Shown here piece after piece: positions 11,801 to 20,652 of a stretch of 64,000 nt of DNA. Source of the DNA: Diadema setosum (taxonomy: Eukaryota > Echinodermata > Echinoidea > Diadematoida > Diadematidae); contig NC_092699.1 of assembly GCF_964275005.1 (NCBI RefSeq), forward strand, positions 18,032,901 through 18,096,900, written 5' to 3'. How positions within the stretch are numbered: the stretch's first letter is position 1; every line of letters starts with the position of its first letter. The notes under the pieces are model-generated. The model did no database searches and was not told the DNA's origin. It worked only from the letters and a program-made list of their open reading frames with translations. The position numbers and the translations under genes are program-made.

Positions 11801-14800
11801 TAATTAATGACATATCGCAATTCCGCTGACATTTGATGTAGAAATAGGCGCTAAAAGGATCGTGAATTCGGCCGTGACGTACAGGCATATACGCAATGCG
11901 AAGTGATTATTGGGTGAAAAATACAGGACACATTTTCAACTCCTTTTGGCCCGTGCATCATAATCGCAATCGCAATCCCGTTGAAGTTTGAGGAAACGAT
12001 AGGCGCAAAAGAATCATGATTTTTGGCCGTGTCGTGTATCTTTTTAGAACGCATTACGAAATGCGAAGAGTTTATCGGGGAAAAATAAAGGACACATTTT
12101 CAACCCCTTTTGGCGCATGTATCACAAAAGATTACATCCGAAGTCATACATGAAATCATCGCAATTCCGCTGATATTTGAGGTAGAAATAGGCGCAAAAA
12201 GGATCATGAATTCGGCCGTGTCGTATACCGGTACCTTTCAAGAACGCATGTACGGAATGCGAAGAGATTATGGGGAGAAAAATAAAGAACGCATTTTCAA
12301 ACATTCTATAGCTGGTGCGTGCATCACAAAAGATTACATCCGAAGTAATTCATGAAATCGCCACAATTCGGCTGATATTATTTTGATGTAGAAATAGGCG
12401 CTAAAAGGATCGTGAATTTGGCCGTGACGTGTAGGCATGTACGCAATGCGAAGTGATTATTGGGTGAAAAATACAGGACACATTTTCAACCCCTTTTGGC
12501 CCGTGCATCATAAAGATTACAGCCGAATGATAAATTCATGAAATCATCGCAATCCCGTTGAAGTTTGAGGAAACAATGGGCGCAAAAAGAATCATGATTT
12601 TTGGCCGTGTCGTATTTCTTTTAAGAACGCATTTACGAATGCGAAGAGTTTATCGGGGAAAAATAAAGGACACATTTTCAGCCCCTTTTGGCGCGTTTAT
12701 CATAAAAGATTACAGCCGAAGTAATTCATAAAATCATCGCAATCCCGCTGATATTTGAGGTAGAAATAGGCGCAAAAAGGATCATGAATTCGGCCGTGTC
12801 GTATACCGGTACCTTTCAAGAACGCATGTACGGAATGCGAAGAGATTATGGGGAGAAAAATAAAGAACGCATTTTCAACCATTCTAGCCGGTGCGTGCAT
12901 CACAAAAAGTTACATCCGAAGTAATTCATGAAATCGCCACAATTCCGCTGATATTTGAGGTAGAAATAGGCGCTAAAAGTATCATGAATTTGGCCGTGTG
13001 GAACATCTTTTAAGAACGCACTTACGAAATTCGAAGAGTTTATCGGGGAAAAATAAAGGACACATTTTCAACCCCTTTTGGCGCGTGCATCATAAAAGAT
13101 TACAGCCGAAGTAATTTATGAAATCGTCACAATCCCGCTGATATTTGAGGTAGAACTAGGCGCAAAAAGGATTGTGTATTCGGCCGTGTCGTATACCTTT
13201 AAAGAACGCATGTACGGAATGCGAAGAGATTATGGGGAGAAGAATAATGAACGCATTTTCAACCATTCTAGCCGGTGCGTGCATCACAAAAAGTTACATC
13301 CGAAGTAATTCATGAAATCGCCATAATTCCGCTGATATTTGAGGTAGAAATAGGCGCTAAAAGTATCATGAATTTGGCCGTGTGGAACATCTTTTAAGAA
13401 CGCACTTACGAAATTCGCAGAGTTTATCGGGAAAAAATAAAGGACACATTTTCAACCCCTTTTGGCGCGTGCATCATAAAAGATTACAGCCGAAGTAATT
13501 TATGAAATCGTCACAATCCCGCTGATATTAATTTGAGGTAGAACTAGGCGCAAAAAGTATCATGAATTCGGCCATGTGGTGCATCTTATAGAACGCACTT
13601 ACGAAATTCGAAGAGTTTATCGGGAAAAAATAAAGGACACATTTTCAACCCCTTTTGGCGCGTGCATCAGAAAATATTACAGCCGAAGTAATTTATGAAA
13701 TCGTCAAATCCCGCTAATATTTGAGGTGGAAATGGGCGCAAAAAGGATTGCGAATTCGACCCTGCATGTCGTGTACCTTTCAAGAACGCATGCACAAATG
13801 CGAATAGATTATTGGGAGAAAAATAAAGAACCCCTTGTAGCGCGTGCATCAGAAAATATCACAGCTAAAATAATTCATTAAATCGTCGCAATCCAACTGA
13901 CCACCAAGAGCACGTTACGCAGCAAGTTCGTGCGCCGATGTTTAGAAAAAGTCACAAACGCATTTGATACAATCTGATTTTGTTCATTATTATTTTACAC
14001 TGTAATTCACAAACAAACATTCTATTTTTTCCTATTTTTTTTTTTTTTATTTCTTGTGCAATAAATAATGCAAGTTTTACAAAAAATATTAATCTGTAAA
14101 ATGTACATGGGTTTGGGGGGGGGGTACGTCCATAAAATACAAGAAAATACGTTTGCAAGTCATTTAATGTTTTTTTAGGTTGTCGTTGTTGACCGGTAAA
14201 TTTTCTGTTCGGACCGGTAAAAAATCGTAAAACGGAGCATTTACCGGTCCGACAGAGACAAGTTGGACCGGCAGAAAAAATGGGTTAGTGTGCAGCCCTG
14301 TATTAGCAGTATTAATTAAAATAAAATATTGAAAATAAAAATTTCAATTTCTTTTTTAATTGTTTGGTAGATTACGCTACAGGTAATGTATGTGCCGATT
14401 TTCCCAGCGATCGCGTGATCAGCGGTCGAGATCTCGGGGACGGGGGGTTGATTCAATTCAATTTTTTGCAATTTTGATATCAACGCTATCATAAGTGCAC
14501 TTATGCCTGTCAGTTTGAGATATTTTCGCGTGCTGTTAAATTGTTGGTCCAACAGTGATACACACACACAAAAAAAATTGTGAAAATCAAACTTGGTGAA
14601 ACAACTTGTACAGTACTGTCCAGAGATTTGACGGCAGGTGTCCCATGTAGACTCAAGGATTATCTATGAGACTTGCATTGTACTGAAATGTTGATGTCAA
14701 TGTCAGCATTTTTCAGCAATTTTCAGCTCGTCATAAGGCCTCATCGTAACTCTCATCTTCATCCAACACTGTCTCCCATGTTTTGTGTGTGTCTCATGTA

Positions 14801-17800
14801 AGTGTGTATTCATTTCGCTTTCTCTCTCTCTTCCAGGACTGTAAATTCTCACCTCCCTACACTCCCCAGGTCCAGGTGGAAAGTCCACCCACTTCCGTGC
14901 GTTTCCTTGTATATCATTTGTGTAATAACCTTCGTACTTTCTCCTGTCCTTCTGATTGAGTGGCGTGTTCACAGACCTCTCTTCCTCTTTCCTCTGCTCC
15001 TTCCCCTTTCTTTGTGTTCTTCATTGTGCTGTAGTGTCATTGTGTTTTTGTTCTTGCTGCAATAATACGTCTTTTGTTCATGCATTCATGTTTTCTTTCA
15101 CTTTTTTGTTTTATGTGACCACCTGTGTGTCTTTGTATGTATTGTTGTTTTGTAACTATATTTTCCTGGTACACATGGCTCAATGAATAGTGCCTGTACC
15201 ATGTATAACATTCTTTTGTTTTGTTTTGTTTTGTTTTTGGGGGAGAGTAATTCTAAACAAGTATTGTTTATGGTATGCTTTTATGTCATAATAGCATCAT
15301 AAAAATCAATTATCAAATGCTTTATCAGTACATCTAGTATATTGATTTTGCATCTAATAACATGTTGGCATATTGTTGTTGTTTTTTTTTTTTTTAGTGA
15401 TCCACATCTAACAAGCTTCTCTCTGTAGTTGATTGCTCTTTTTCATCCCTTTATTTTTTGTTAACATTGCAAAGTTTGCGTTGTTCTCTCATTATATTAT
15501 CATCCACTCTTATATTTTGTATGTAATACCTCGACTTGTACTTTTTGCAGATTGTTTAATAATTTGAATTGGCAAATGTATATATTTTGTGTAATGTATT
15601 GCCTTTTGTTTGATGGAAATAAAGGATAAATGAATTGTAAAAACAAAATAGATTTTGTTACGGTTTAAAAAAAGAAAAGAACAAACATATATTAAAAAAA
15701 CAAGAAGTCGACTTGCAAGATTTTTACCTTCCGTTCTGTGTATTTGAAGATACCATGAATGATATGGTAAAAAGGTTAATTTGTAGCTTGCCTATCGTTA
15801 GAACCAGCTGGCAAATGCCTTCTTTGCATGGTTGGAATTTGTTGAGTCACATTGAGTTGGGAAATATTCATCTTGTAAAAAGACATCAGGAGATGATCTG
15901 GTCATGCTGCTCCCCTGTATTTTCGTCAAAGTGGTGCAAAGGCTGACGTCATTTAATCCCAGCATCCAAAAGTGCCATTTTGGCTTGAAATTTCACCTCC
16001 AATTCTGCCACTACTTTTAGTGTTGTCAATATTTGTAGTACTGTGTTACTACACTTTTGATGTGATTATCTGTGATGTATCATTATGTGTGCTAGAGGGA
16101 TGAAAGAAGGAATAAAATCGAAGAAGGGAAATGGTGTATTTGTTGATTACAGGAGACTACCAGGCTAGGAAAGACATTGAATCTGTTTTCCTCTGTTTGC
16201 ATTTTAAACACATGCCAATGAGATGGCTACAACATAACATGGCTGTGATTTCTTTGAAGAGAAAACCAAGAAATATTTTATTGACATTTACAGAATCTAT
16301 CAAGCGTGTCATTGCGTGTCATCTCTTTGTGCATTTTAATAGTATGTTCAGTGCTTATTGCCCCCAAATCATTGTGTCCACTGTACTAATAAGAGTAAAA
16401 CATTAGCTACACACATGCATGTATAGAAAGTATAGACTAGCTTTATCATGACGCATTAACGTACGAAAGTTGCGACTTGATGTATGCAGAGGCCAGCAAT
16501 ATGTTACTCCATTTGACATCTATTACACTGAGTGATGTATTACAGAAGATGAACCCAGCAAAAGATTGCACAAATGCTGTCCTTTTGTGGAGTCAGTTGG
16601 AAGTTTTGAGATCAAAATAGTTATTTGGTATATCTGTAGCACTCTCAAAGTGTACTGGACAGTATCGTACTGTGCCAAAATTGGACCACTTTGCGATATG
16701 CTCCAATAGCGCACCGTACCATGCCACAGGGTGCTAAAGTGCAAAGTGGTCCGAAAGCGAAATGTACCAGCCATTGACATGAGAAGAATGCGTGTAACAT
16801 GCACCATGCCATAATGCAAAGAGTTGCTTCTATTTGTTACAGACACATGTTATGTAGCGTAAGCATGCTGGGAGAATTAGCCTGTTGCTACGTACAAAAT
16901 GTGTGACCCCCCTGTGACTTGAGTCCTAAAATAACTCATGAGGTATGCTATCTCCACAGTGCGCTTGAACGCTCCAAATCTGGCATGGTACGGTATGGTA
17001 AGGTAAAATATGTTTCAGTTCGCTTTTGAGTGCTTGAAAATGGCCCTAGTCCCTGCCCCCAGTACCCTTCAAATTTCTGAAGACAAGAGGACGGAAACCC
17101 AGCATAGATAAGTGTTTGTGACAGTGTGTTTACAAAGATATATTAATGGTACATCTTTTCCTGTCATGATGATTTTCTGTGTTGCAGGTGGCACAGGAAT
17201 TTGACAGGCAGGGAGCCATGCTCCTGAATTACGCCATCATCGTGTGCGGTATCCTGGGTCTTATCATCAGAGTGGCGGTGGTACTCTGTATGGCAAAGGT
17301 CTACTCCAATTTTGGCAGGGGACTCAAGGAAAAAGGTATTTTTTTAGAGAGAGATGACGACTGTTGTAATCTTTAATTGATGGAAAATCCTGTTGTGTCC
17401 AACAAAAATATGCCTTTTCAGCCATCGGAATACTGCAGTGCTGTTTACAAAGTTAGCTTCCTTGAATTTGGTACCTATAATGGTACTCTGAAAATGATCC
17501 CATATGACATCTTTTTTTAGGCAAGGGCTTTGTAGCAATATGTGTTCAGTGAGAAACATCTGATATGTGTTGCAAATTAATTGATTTGAATTTTTCCGTA
17601 AATTTTGTAAACCCAAATATCTGCACCAGCAGAGTGCTTTAAAAAAAAAAAAAAAAAAATGTGTTTAAAGCTTTTATCTTTACCTAGGGTGTCAAGGGCA
17701 GGGTATTCACGATGTAGGTTTGTTTGTTTGTTTGTTTGTTTGTTTGTTTGTTTGTTTGTTTGTTTGTTTGTTTGTTTGTTTGTTTGTTTGTTTGTTTGTT

Positions 17801-18262
17801 TGACCCATTGAAGACTAGTCCCTTCTATTCTTTTGCAGTTCTTTATAGGAAATGTGCATAATAGCCAAATCAGGCCATCCCCAAAAGGTTAAATGTACAT
17901 CTGCAAACTTATCAGTCACTGCTCTTTTAATAATATGATTTTATTCATATATGTTTTTTTATTAAGACCTTACTTTCACAGGTAACTGTGAGATGAAAGC
18001 AGTTGTTTGTTCGGTTTTTGTTTTTTATGATATCCTTTAGTAAAAGTGAATGCGACCTCTAGATAATGTGTTTATTTCTTTAAACTGCACTGATTCATTT
18101 TGAAGATTTTCCTAAAATGAATGTGGCCTTGGATAATGTGTGTACATACGTCCTTTTTTGCTCAACACAACAGCATTTGGAGATGAGAGGAATGAAGACA
18201 CATCCCCGTTTAGTCCCAACGAACACACGCCAGGACCCTCCGGCTACCAGGGAGTGGATTGA
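2878..18262 (+). CDS. Small multi-pass membrane protein, last four exons (5' end unresolved)
   Basis: Four exons join with matching phases: 2878-2997, 3833-3919, 17188-17335 and 18174-18262 (TGA at 18260). All have AG acceptors and GT donors (GTGAGT, GTGAGT, GTATTT). The joined peptide has three hydrophobic helices: LVIGIGIAYAVIWAIIGFLV, then LAWLFFITSVFEPAYIIYKI, then LLNYAIIVCGILGLIIRVAV. A juxtamembrane motif SNFGRGLKEK follows, then a short acidic, Ser/Pro-rich tail ending GYQGVD. Exon 2878 is open upstream in phase 0. Translation could start at the ATG at 2884 behind a 5'UTR exon, or more exons may lie upstream. The third intron is 13.3 kb and full of transposons. The layout resembles uncharacterised invertebrate membrane proteins of the DUF7789 type, but that link is from memory and weak. 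The function is unknown; a membrane location is predicted. Confidence 0.7.
4700..5457 (+). pseudogene. Decayed L1-type ORF1 (transposase_22-like) fragment
   Basis: Conceptual translation in broken frames gives a coiled-coil region rich in Glu, Lys and Leu (VENFLDELHQLELNLG), then ERNNVRLVCVPEAL, which resembles the RRM start of L1 ORF1 proteins (RRNNVRIxGxPE). Next comes HVLVKFHIIKEKVEIMR and then FITDNLTPTALEEKKK, which resembles the C-terminal block (ISxDLTPxTxEKR). In-frame stops (near 5023, 5070 and 5338) and at least one frame change show it is dead. The order of blocks matches the nucleic-acid-binding first ORF of L1 retrotransposons. It lies inside the large intron of the membrane-protein gene. 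Confidence 0.55.
6233..7588 (+). mobile_element. Helentron-like non-autonomous element, copy 1
   Basis: The 5' end TATGCCTCCGCCA is repeated inverted (TGGCGGAGGCATA, near 7552-7564) not at the very 3' end but about 25 bp inside it. It is followed by a 5-bp-stem hairpin GTCGC-CAAA-GCGAC and the terminus CTAG before a T-run. Asymmetric inverted repeats, a 3' hairpin, a CTRR-type end and insertion in a T-run are hallmarks of Helitron2/Helentron elements. Just inside the 5' end is a (CCGT)n array and then several clusters of AGGTCA half-sites. No Rep or helicase is encoded. It sits inside the pogo-like element. Confidence 0.55.
6276..6372 (+). repeat. (CCGT)n microsatellite in Helentron-like copy 1
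   Basis: About 24 units of CCGT/GTCC with a few CCTT variants. Because three units are 12 bp, all frames stay open and give artificial Ser-Val-Arg-Pro repeats on the plus strand and Thr-Asp-Gly-Arg repeats on the minus strand. It is an integral part of the element: the second copy has a shorter version at the same place. Confidence 0.95.
7932..9349 (+). mobile_element. Helentron-like non-autonomous element, copy 2
   Basis: This is a direct-orientation sibling of the element at 6233-7588, nearly identical over its whole length. It shares the 5' hairpin-forming end, a shorter (CCGT)n array (about 7978-8041), the AGGTCA clusters and the 3' ATIR, hairpin and CTAG end. It differs mainly by an 88-bp insertion at 8873-8960. 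The flanks outside the element differ from those of copy 1, so this is an independent insertion and not a segmental duplication. Confidence 0.55.
8873..8960. mobile_element. 88-bp MITE nested in Helentron-like copy 2
   Basis: The element begins CGTCGGTTGAGAATGA and ends with the inverted TCATTCTCAACAGACG. The arms are about 34 bp with four mismatches. It is flanked by a 4-bp duplication ATAT (8869-8872 and 8961-8964). The sibling copy at 7201-7206 has the uninterrupted site (ACATATTATGC), so both ends and the target duplication are read directly. Confidence 0.85.
10251..14300. mobile_element. 4.05-kb hAT-like non-autonomous element carrying a satellite array
   Basis: The terminal inverted repeats are CAGGGCTGCACACT at the left and its exact reverse complement at the right, flanked by the direct duplication TATTAGC (10244-10250 and 14301-14307). 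CAGGG ends are typical of hAT elements; hAT usually makes an 8-bp duplication, and only 7 bp are clear here. Sub-terminal zones at both ends are rich in ACCGGT and GGTCCGAC motifs in both orientations. The interior is a tandem array (about 10920-13900) framed by a direct repeat (TTTAGAAAAAGT near 10793 and 13941). No transposase was seen. Confidence 0.65.
10920..13900 (+). repeat. Satellite-like array, about 16 units of about 190-205 bp
   Basis: The unit can be tracked by the phrase GGCGCAAAAAGGATC, or close variants, near 10925, 11069, 11260, 11448, 11651, 11849, 12000, 12189, 12394, 12569, 12768, 12969, 13157, 13350, 13546 and 13733. Other fixed phrases are GAATTCGGCCGTG, AAAATAAAGGACACATTTTC and CCTTTTGGCGCGTGCATCA. 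Units near 12770-13700 look most alike, as if recently amplified. Repeated minus-strand frames here reflect the unit and are not genes. Confidence 0.85.
14478..14570. repeat. Dispersed repeat fragment, related to 26083-26170
   Basis: The phrases AAGTGCAC..ATGCCTGTC, ATATTTTCGCGTGCTGTTAAAT and CCAACAGTGAT recur in the same order near 26083-26150. Two diverged copies of an unnamed interspersed repeat are the simplest reading. Confidence 0.4.
17641..17802 (+). repeat. Poly-A run and (GTTT)n microsatellite
   Basis: A poly-A run (17641-17659) is followed at 17718-17802 by about 21 uninterrupted GTTT units. It lies in the last intron of the membrane-protein gene. The purity suggests a length polymorphism. 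Confidence 0.95.
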
Positions 18263-18751
18263 GATGGGGCGCGTACCACACCCTGCATCGCTAGGCAACT
18301 GTGTGACCTATCTTGCTGGTATAGGGGGATTTCCCTGTGTCACCTTGTGCAGACTCCACATATCTCCCACCACTGTCTCCAAATGTGCATCTCTTTCGAT
18401 CTATGTACGTGTCGTGGTGAAATGTTGTAGTGCATGATTTCCTAGTGGGACCAGGGTCATTAAACTATGAAAGTCCTGTTCTTACTGTGTATTACTTTGT
18501 TATTTTGAACACTATGCATCCAATTCATGAAATGTACAATTTTGATGGCCTTTTCTTCTCTTTTTTTTTTTCTTTCTTGAGGAAGGAAGTGGCTAGAACT
18601 GATTTTAAAAGATATGTCAAGTGCAACAGCATGCAGAATGTCATTGCCTTATTTGCTGCTGGTTGACAATGTTGACATTAGGTCACTCACAACTGCATTA
18701 AGTACCTTTTGTTTTTGATTTATTCATCACTGCGGTTGAAACTTCAATATT

Positions 18752-18908
18752 CAGTGGCGGATCCAGAGGGGGGCACACCGGGCGCATGCCCCCTCTTTTT
18801 TTTTTTTTGTGAAAGCAAAATAAATAAAAAGAAAAAAATGGGTGGCGCATGCGCCCCCTTTAATTTTGTAGACGCTTCCCCTTTACGGAATTTCTGGATC
18901 CGCCCCTG
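18752..18908. mobile_element. 157-bp MITE with CAGTGGCGGATCCAG ends (hAT-like)
   Basis: The left end CAGTGGCGGATCCAG and the right end CTGGATCCGCCCCTG are inverted repeats with one mismatch. The interior contains an inner CGCATGCGCCCCC/GGGCGCATGCCCC pair and a T-rich spacer. Ends of this type belong to widespread hAT-like MITEs. I could not see a clean 8-bp target duplication. Confidence 0.6.
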
Positions 18909-19630
18909 ATATATATACTGTAATATTCTTTTCAAAATGTTATGATGATCAAATTTTTTGGTACTCACACTTTAAAAACCTGCCTGTTGATATCTGTGCA
19001 CATGCTCATGTTGCTCCTGTCAATCCTAGTCTGAATAGGTCATATGTTAAAAGTGGCAAGACAGTTTGTGCATCACTTCGGACGTACTTTATTCAGTGAA
19101 TGAAAAATGAATGAATGAGAGCATGCTCTGCGTAGATAGTAGGCATTGCGTCATGTGCAAAGGCATAATGGTGTTCGTAAATACACCTGTATATAACTGT
19201 GGCTTCATCTTTACTTCAAAGTGGATCTTGTAGTGAATATGTCAAGGAAGCATTTATAGTTTGGGCATTAAGAATTCACTCACACTCGCACATTTCCAGG
19301 AAACTCATACAGCATGCAGGGTTAAGTGGAAATACAGAAAGGTATGTGATATATCACACTCACACATTTCCTGTCATGGAAATTCATACAGCATCCAGGG
19401 TAGTGGAAACACAGAAAATTACTTGATAATACGGGGTAAAAATATAAACAAGACGGTCAGTAATGACACAATGTCGTTCTTGGCTTCTCATAAAGCAACC
19501 TCTGTGTAAAGCTTAAAAACACTTTTTTTTTTCTCTGCTTTTCAACGTAAGGTCTGTCCACTAGGAGGATCCTACTGAAGTTTGGGTTTTGTTGAGAATA
19601 AAACAGTGTACAAATTGTGCACAGGACAGA

Positions 19631-19754
19631 GTGGATCAGTGAAAATTGAATGTGAGAGTGTAACTTTGGAATTGTTTAAACCCACGATAACAGCGAGTGG
19701 GTTTTCAGACTGTTTCCAAAGCTGAATTAGAGCATCAAATTCTCACTGATCCAC
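19631..19754. repeat. Imperfect 124-bp foldback
   Basis: GTGGATCAGTGA at the left pairs with TCACTGATCCAC at the right. A central pair AAACCCAC/GTGGGTTT is separated by GATAACAGCGA. The family was not recognised. Confidence 0.5.
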
Positions 19755-20102
19755 GACATAGGCCTGTGCATTATTCATTATTATTATTTTATAAAATGGG
19801 CCCATAAATTCATTAAATTCAACCTTTTTCCCATCATGCATCTGGTACACCTACAACACTATACACGGTGTGAGCCACGTATTAAGATTTTACCAAATGC
19901 ATGGCTCTGTATGGATCAGTAAAAATTAATGCTGCCTTGATAATTGACCAATCAGATTGCACAGATTCTAAAGCCCATTTTATGACTGCAACTTACCCAC
20001 CATAATGATCTCATTTTTACCCATCTGACATCAGGTTACTCTTTTTCGTACTCCTTCTCTCTCTCCCTCTTTCTGTCTCCACTCTCTCTCACGCTTGTTT
20101 TT

Positions 20103-20652
20103 TCCTCCGCCAAGGGAGGAGGTTATGTTTTCATACTGTTGGTTTTTTGGTTTGTTTGTTGGTTTGTTTGTTTGTCCATGTTCAAAATAACTCAAAAAGT
20201 AGGGAACGGATTTGGATGAAACTTACAGGAAAGGTTGAGAATGACACAAGTAACAAATGATTCAATTTTGGTAGTGATCCGAGAATTTTGTGTGAATTTA
20301 TGAAGGATTTTGATATTTTGACAGGTTGGGTCAATGAACTTGGGAGTTGAAGCTACGCCTACATTTGTATTTGAGGTTTTCAAACACGCACTAAAGTGCG
20401 TGCTCTAATTTCTGCTAGGGCGAGGCGCGCCGCGCAGCTGAGGGTTTATGACGTATCAAAGGCTTGTATATTGGGAAATCAGGCGATTTTTCAGCATGTA
20501 TACCTATGGGTGGAAATCACTGATCTCTATGGAAGATCCCAAAGAGCTTTTCCCCAGTGGTGGAGAGGAGAAAAATCTCTTTGGGAAGAGCAAGATCATT
20601 GGTGGAAAGTAGCTGCTTGGTGGAGGTCTGCGCTCTTAGAGTGCTTTTCTAG
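20103..20652 (+). mobile_element. Third Helentron-like element, different family
   Basis: The 5' end TCCTCCGCCAAGGGAGGAGG lies after a T-run. Its inverted copy TTGGTGGAGG lies near 20618-20627, inside the 3' end. It is followed by a hairpin GCGCTC-TTA-GAGTGC, then TTTT and the terminus CTAG before a T-run. The layout matches the copies at 6233 and 7932 (asymmetric inverted repeats, 3' hairpin, CTAG), but the interior is unrelated and includes a short (TTTG)n tract near 20145. No coding capacity was seen. Confidence 0.5.

Larger units (their letters stand above)
9679..14455. mobile_element. piggyBac-like element interrupted by a hAT-like insertion
   Basis: It starts with TTAA (9675-9678) and CCCTAAAACGGGCCGGG followed by a G/C run. 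The order of sequence blocks matches the reverse complement of the intact relative at 23345-24128: CTTTCAAGTCTC, then GACCAAAAATGGCTC, then the AAACAAAGAAATACAT block, then ATGCATGATTTTATGCAT. After the hAT-like insertion (10251-14300) the series resumes at 14308 and ends with the GATCGCG...GTCGAGATCTCGG block and a G-run. The expected right TTAA end is missing, so the right terminus is truncated or altered. Confidence 0.5.

Noticed and set aside
11382..13849. A family of repeated minus-strand frames containing HAFLKGT..HGRIHDPFCAYFYLKYQR
   Set aside because: They follow the satellite unit, are broken in most units, and have no start or splice context.
10920..13900. CRISPR-like regular repeat spacing
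   Set aside because: The whole unit repeats, there are no unique spacers, and the genome is eukaryotic.
14750..15640. Possible 3' end of a non-LTR element (AATAAAGGATAAATGAAT near 15618)
   Set aside because: No coding remnant or target duplication was seen; the evidence is too thin to annotate.
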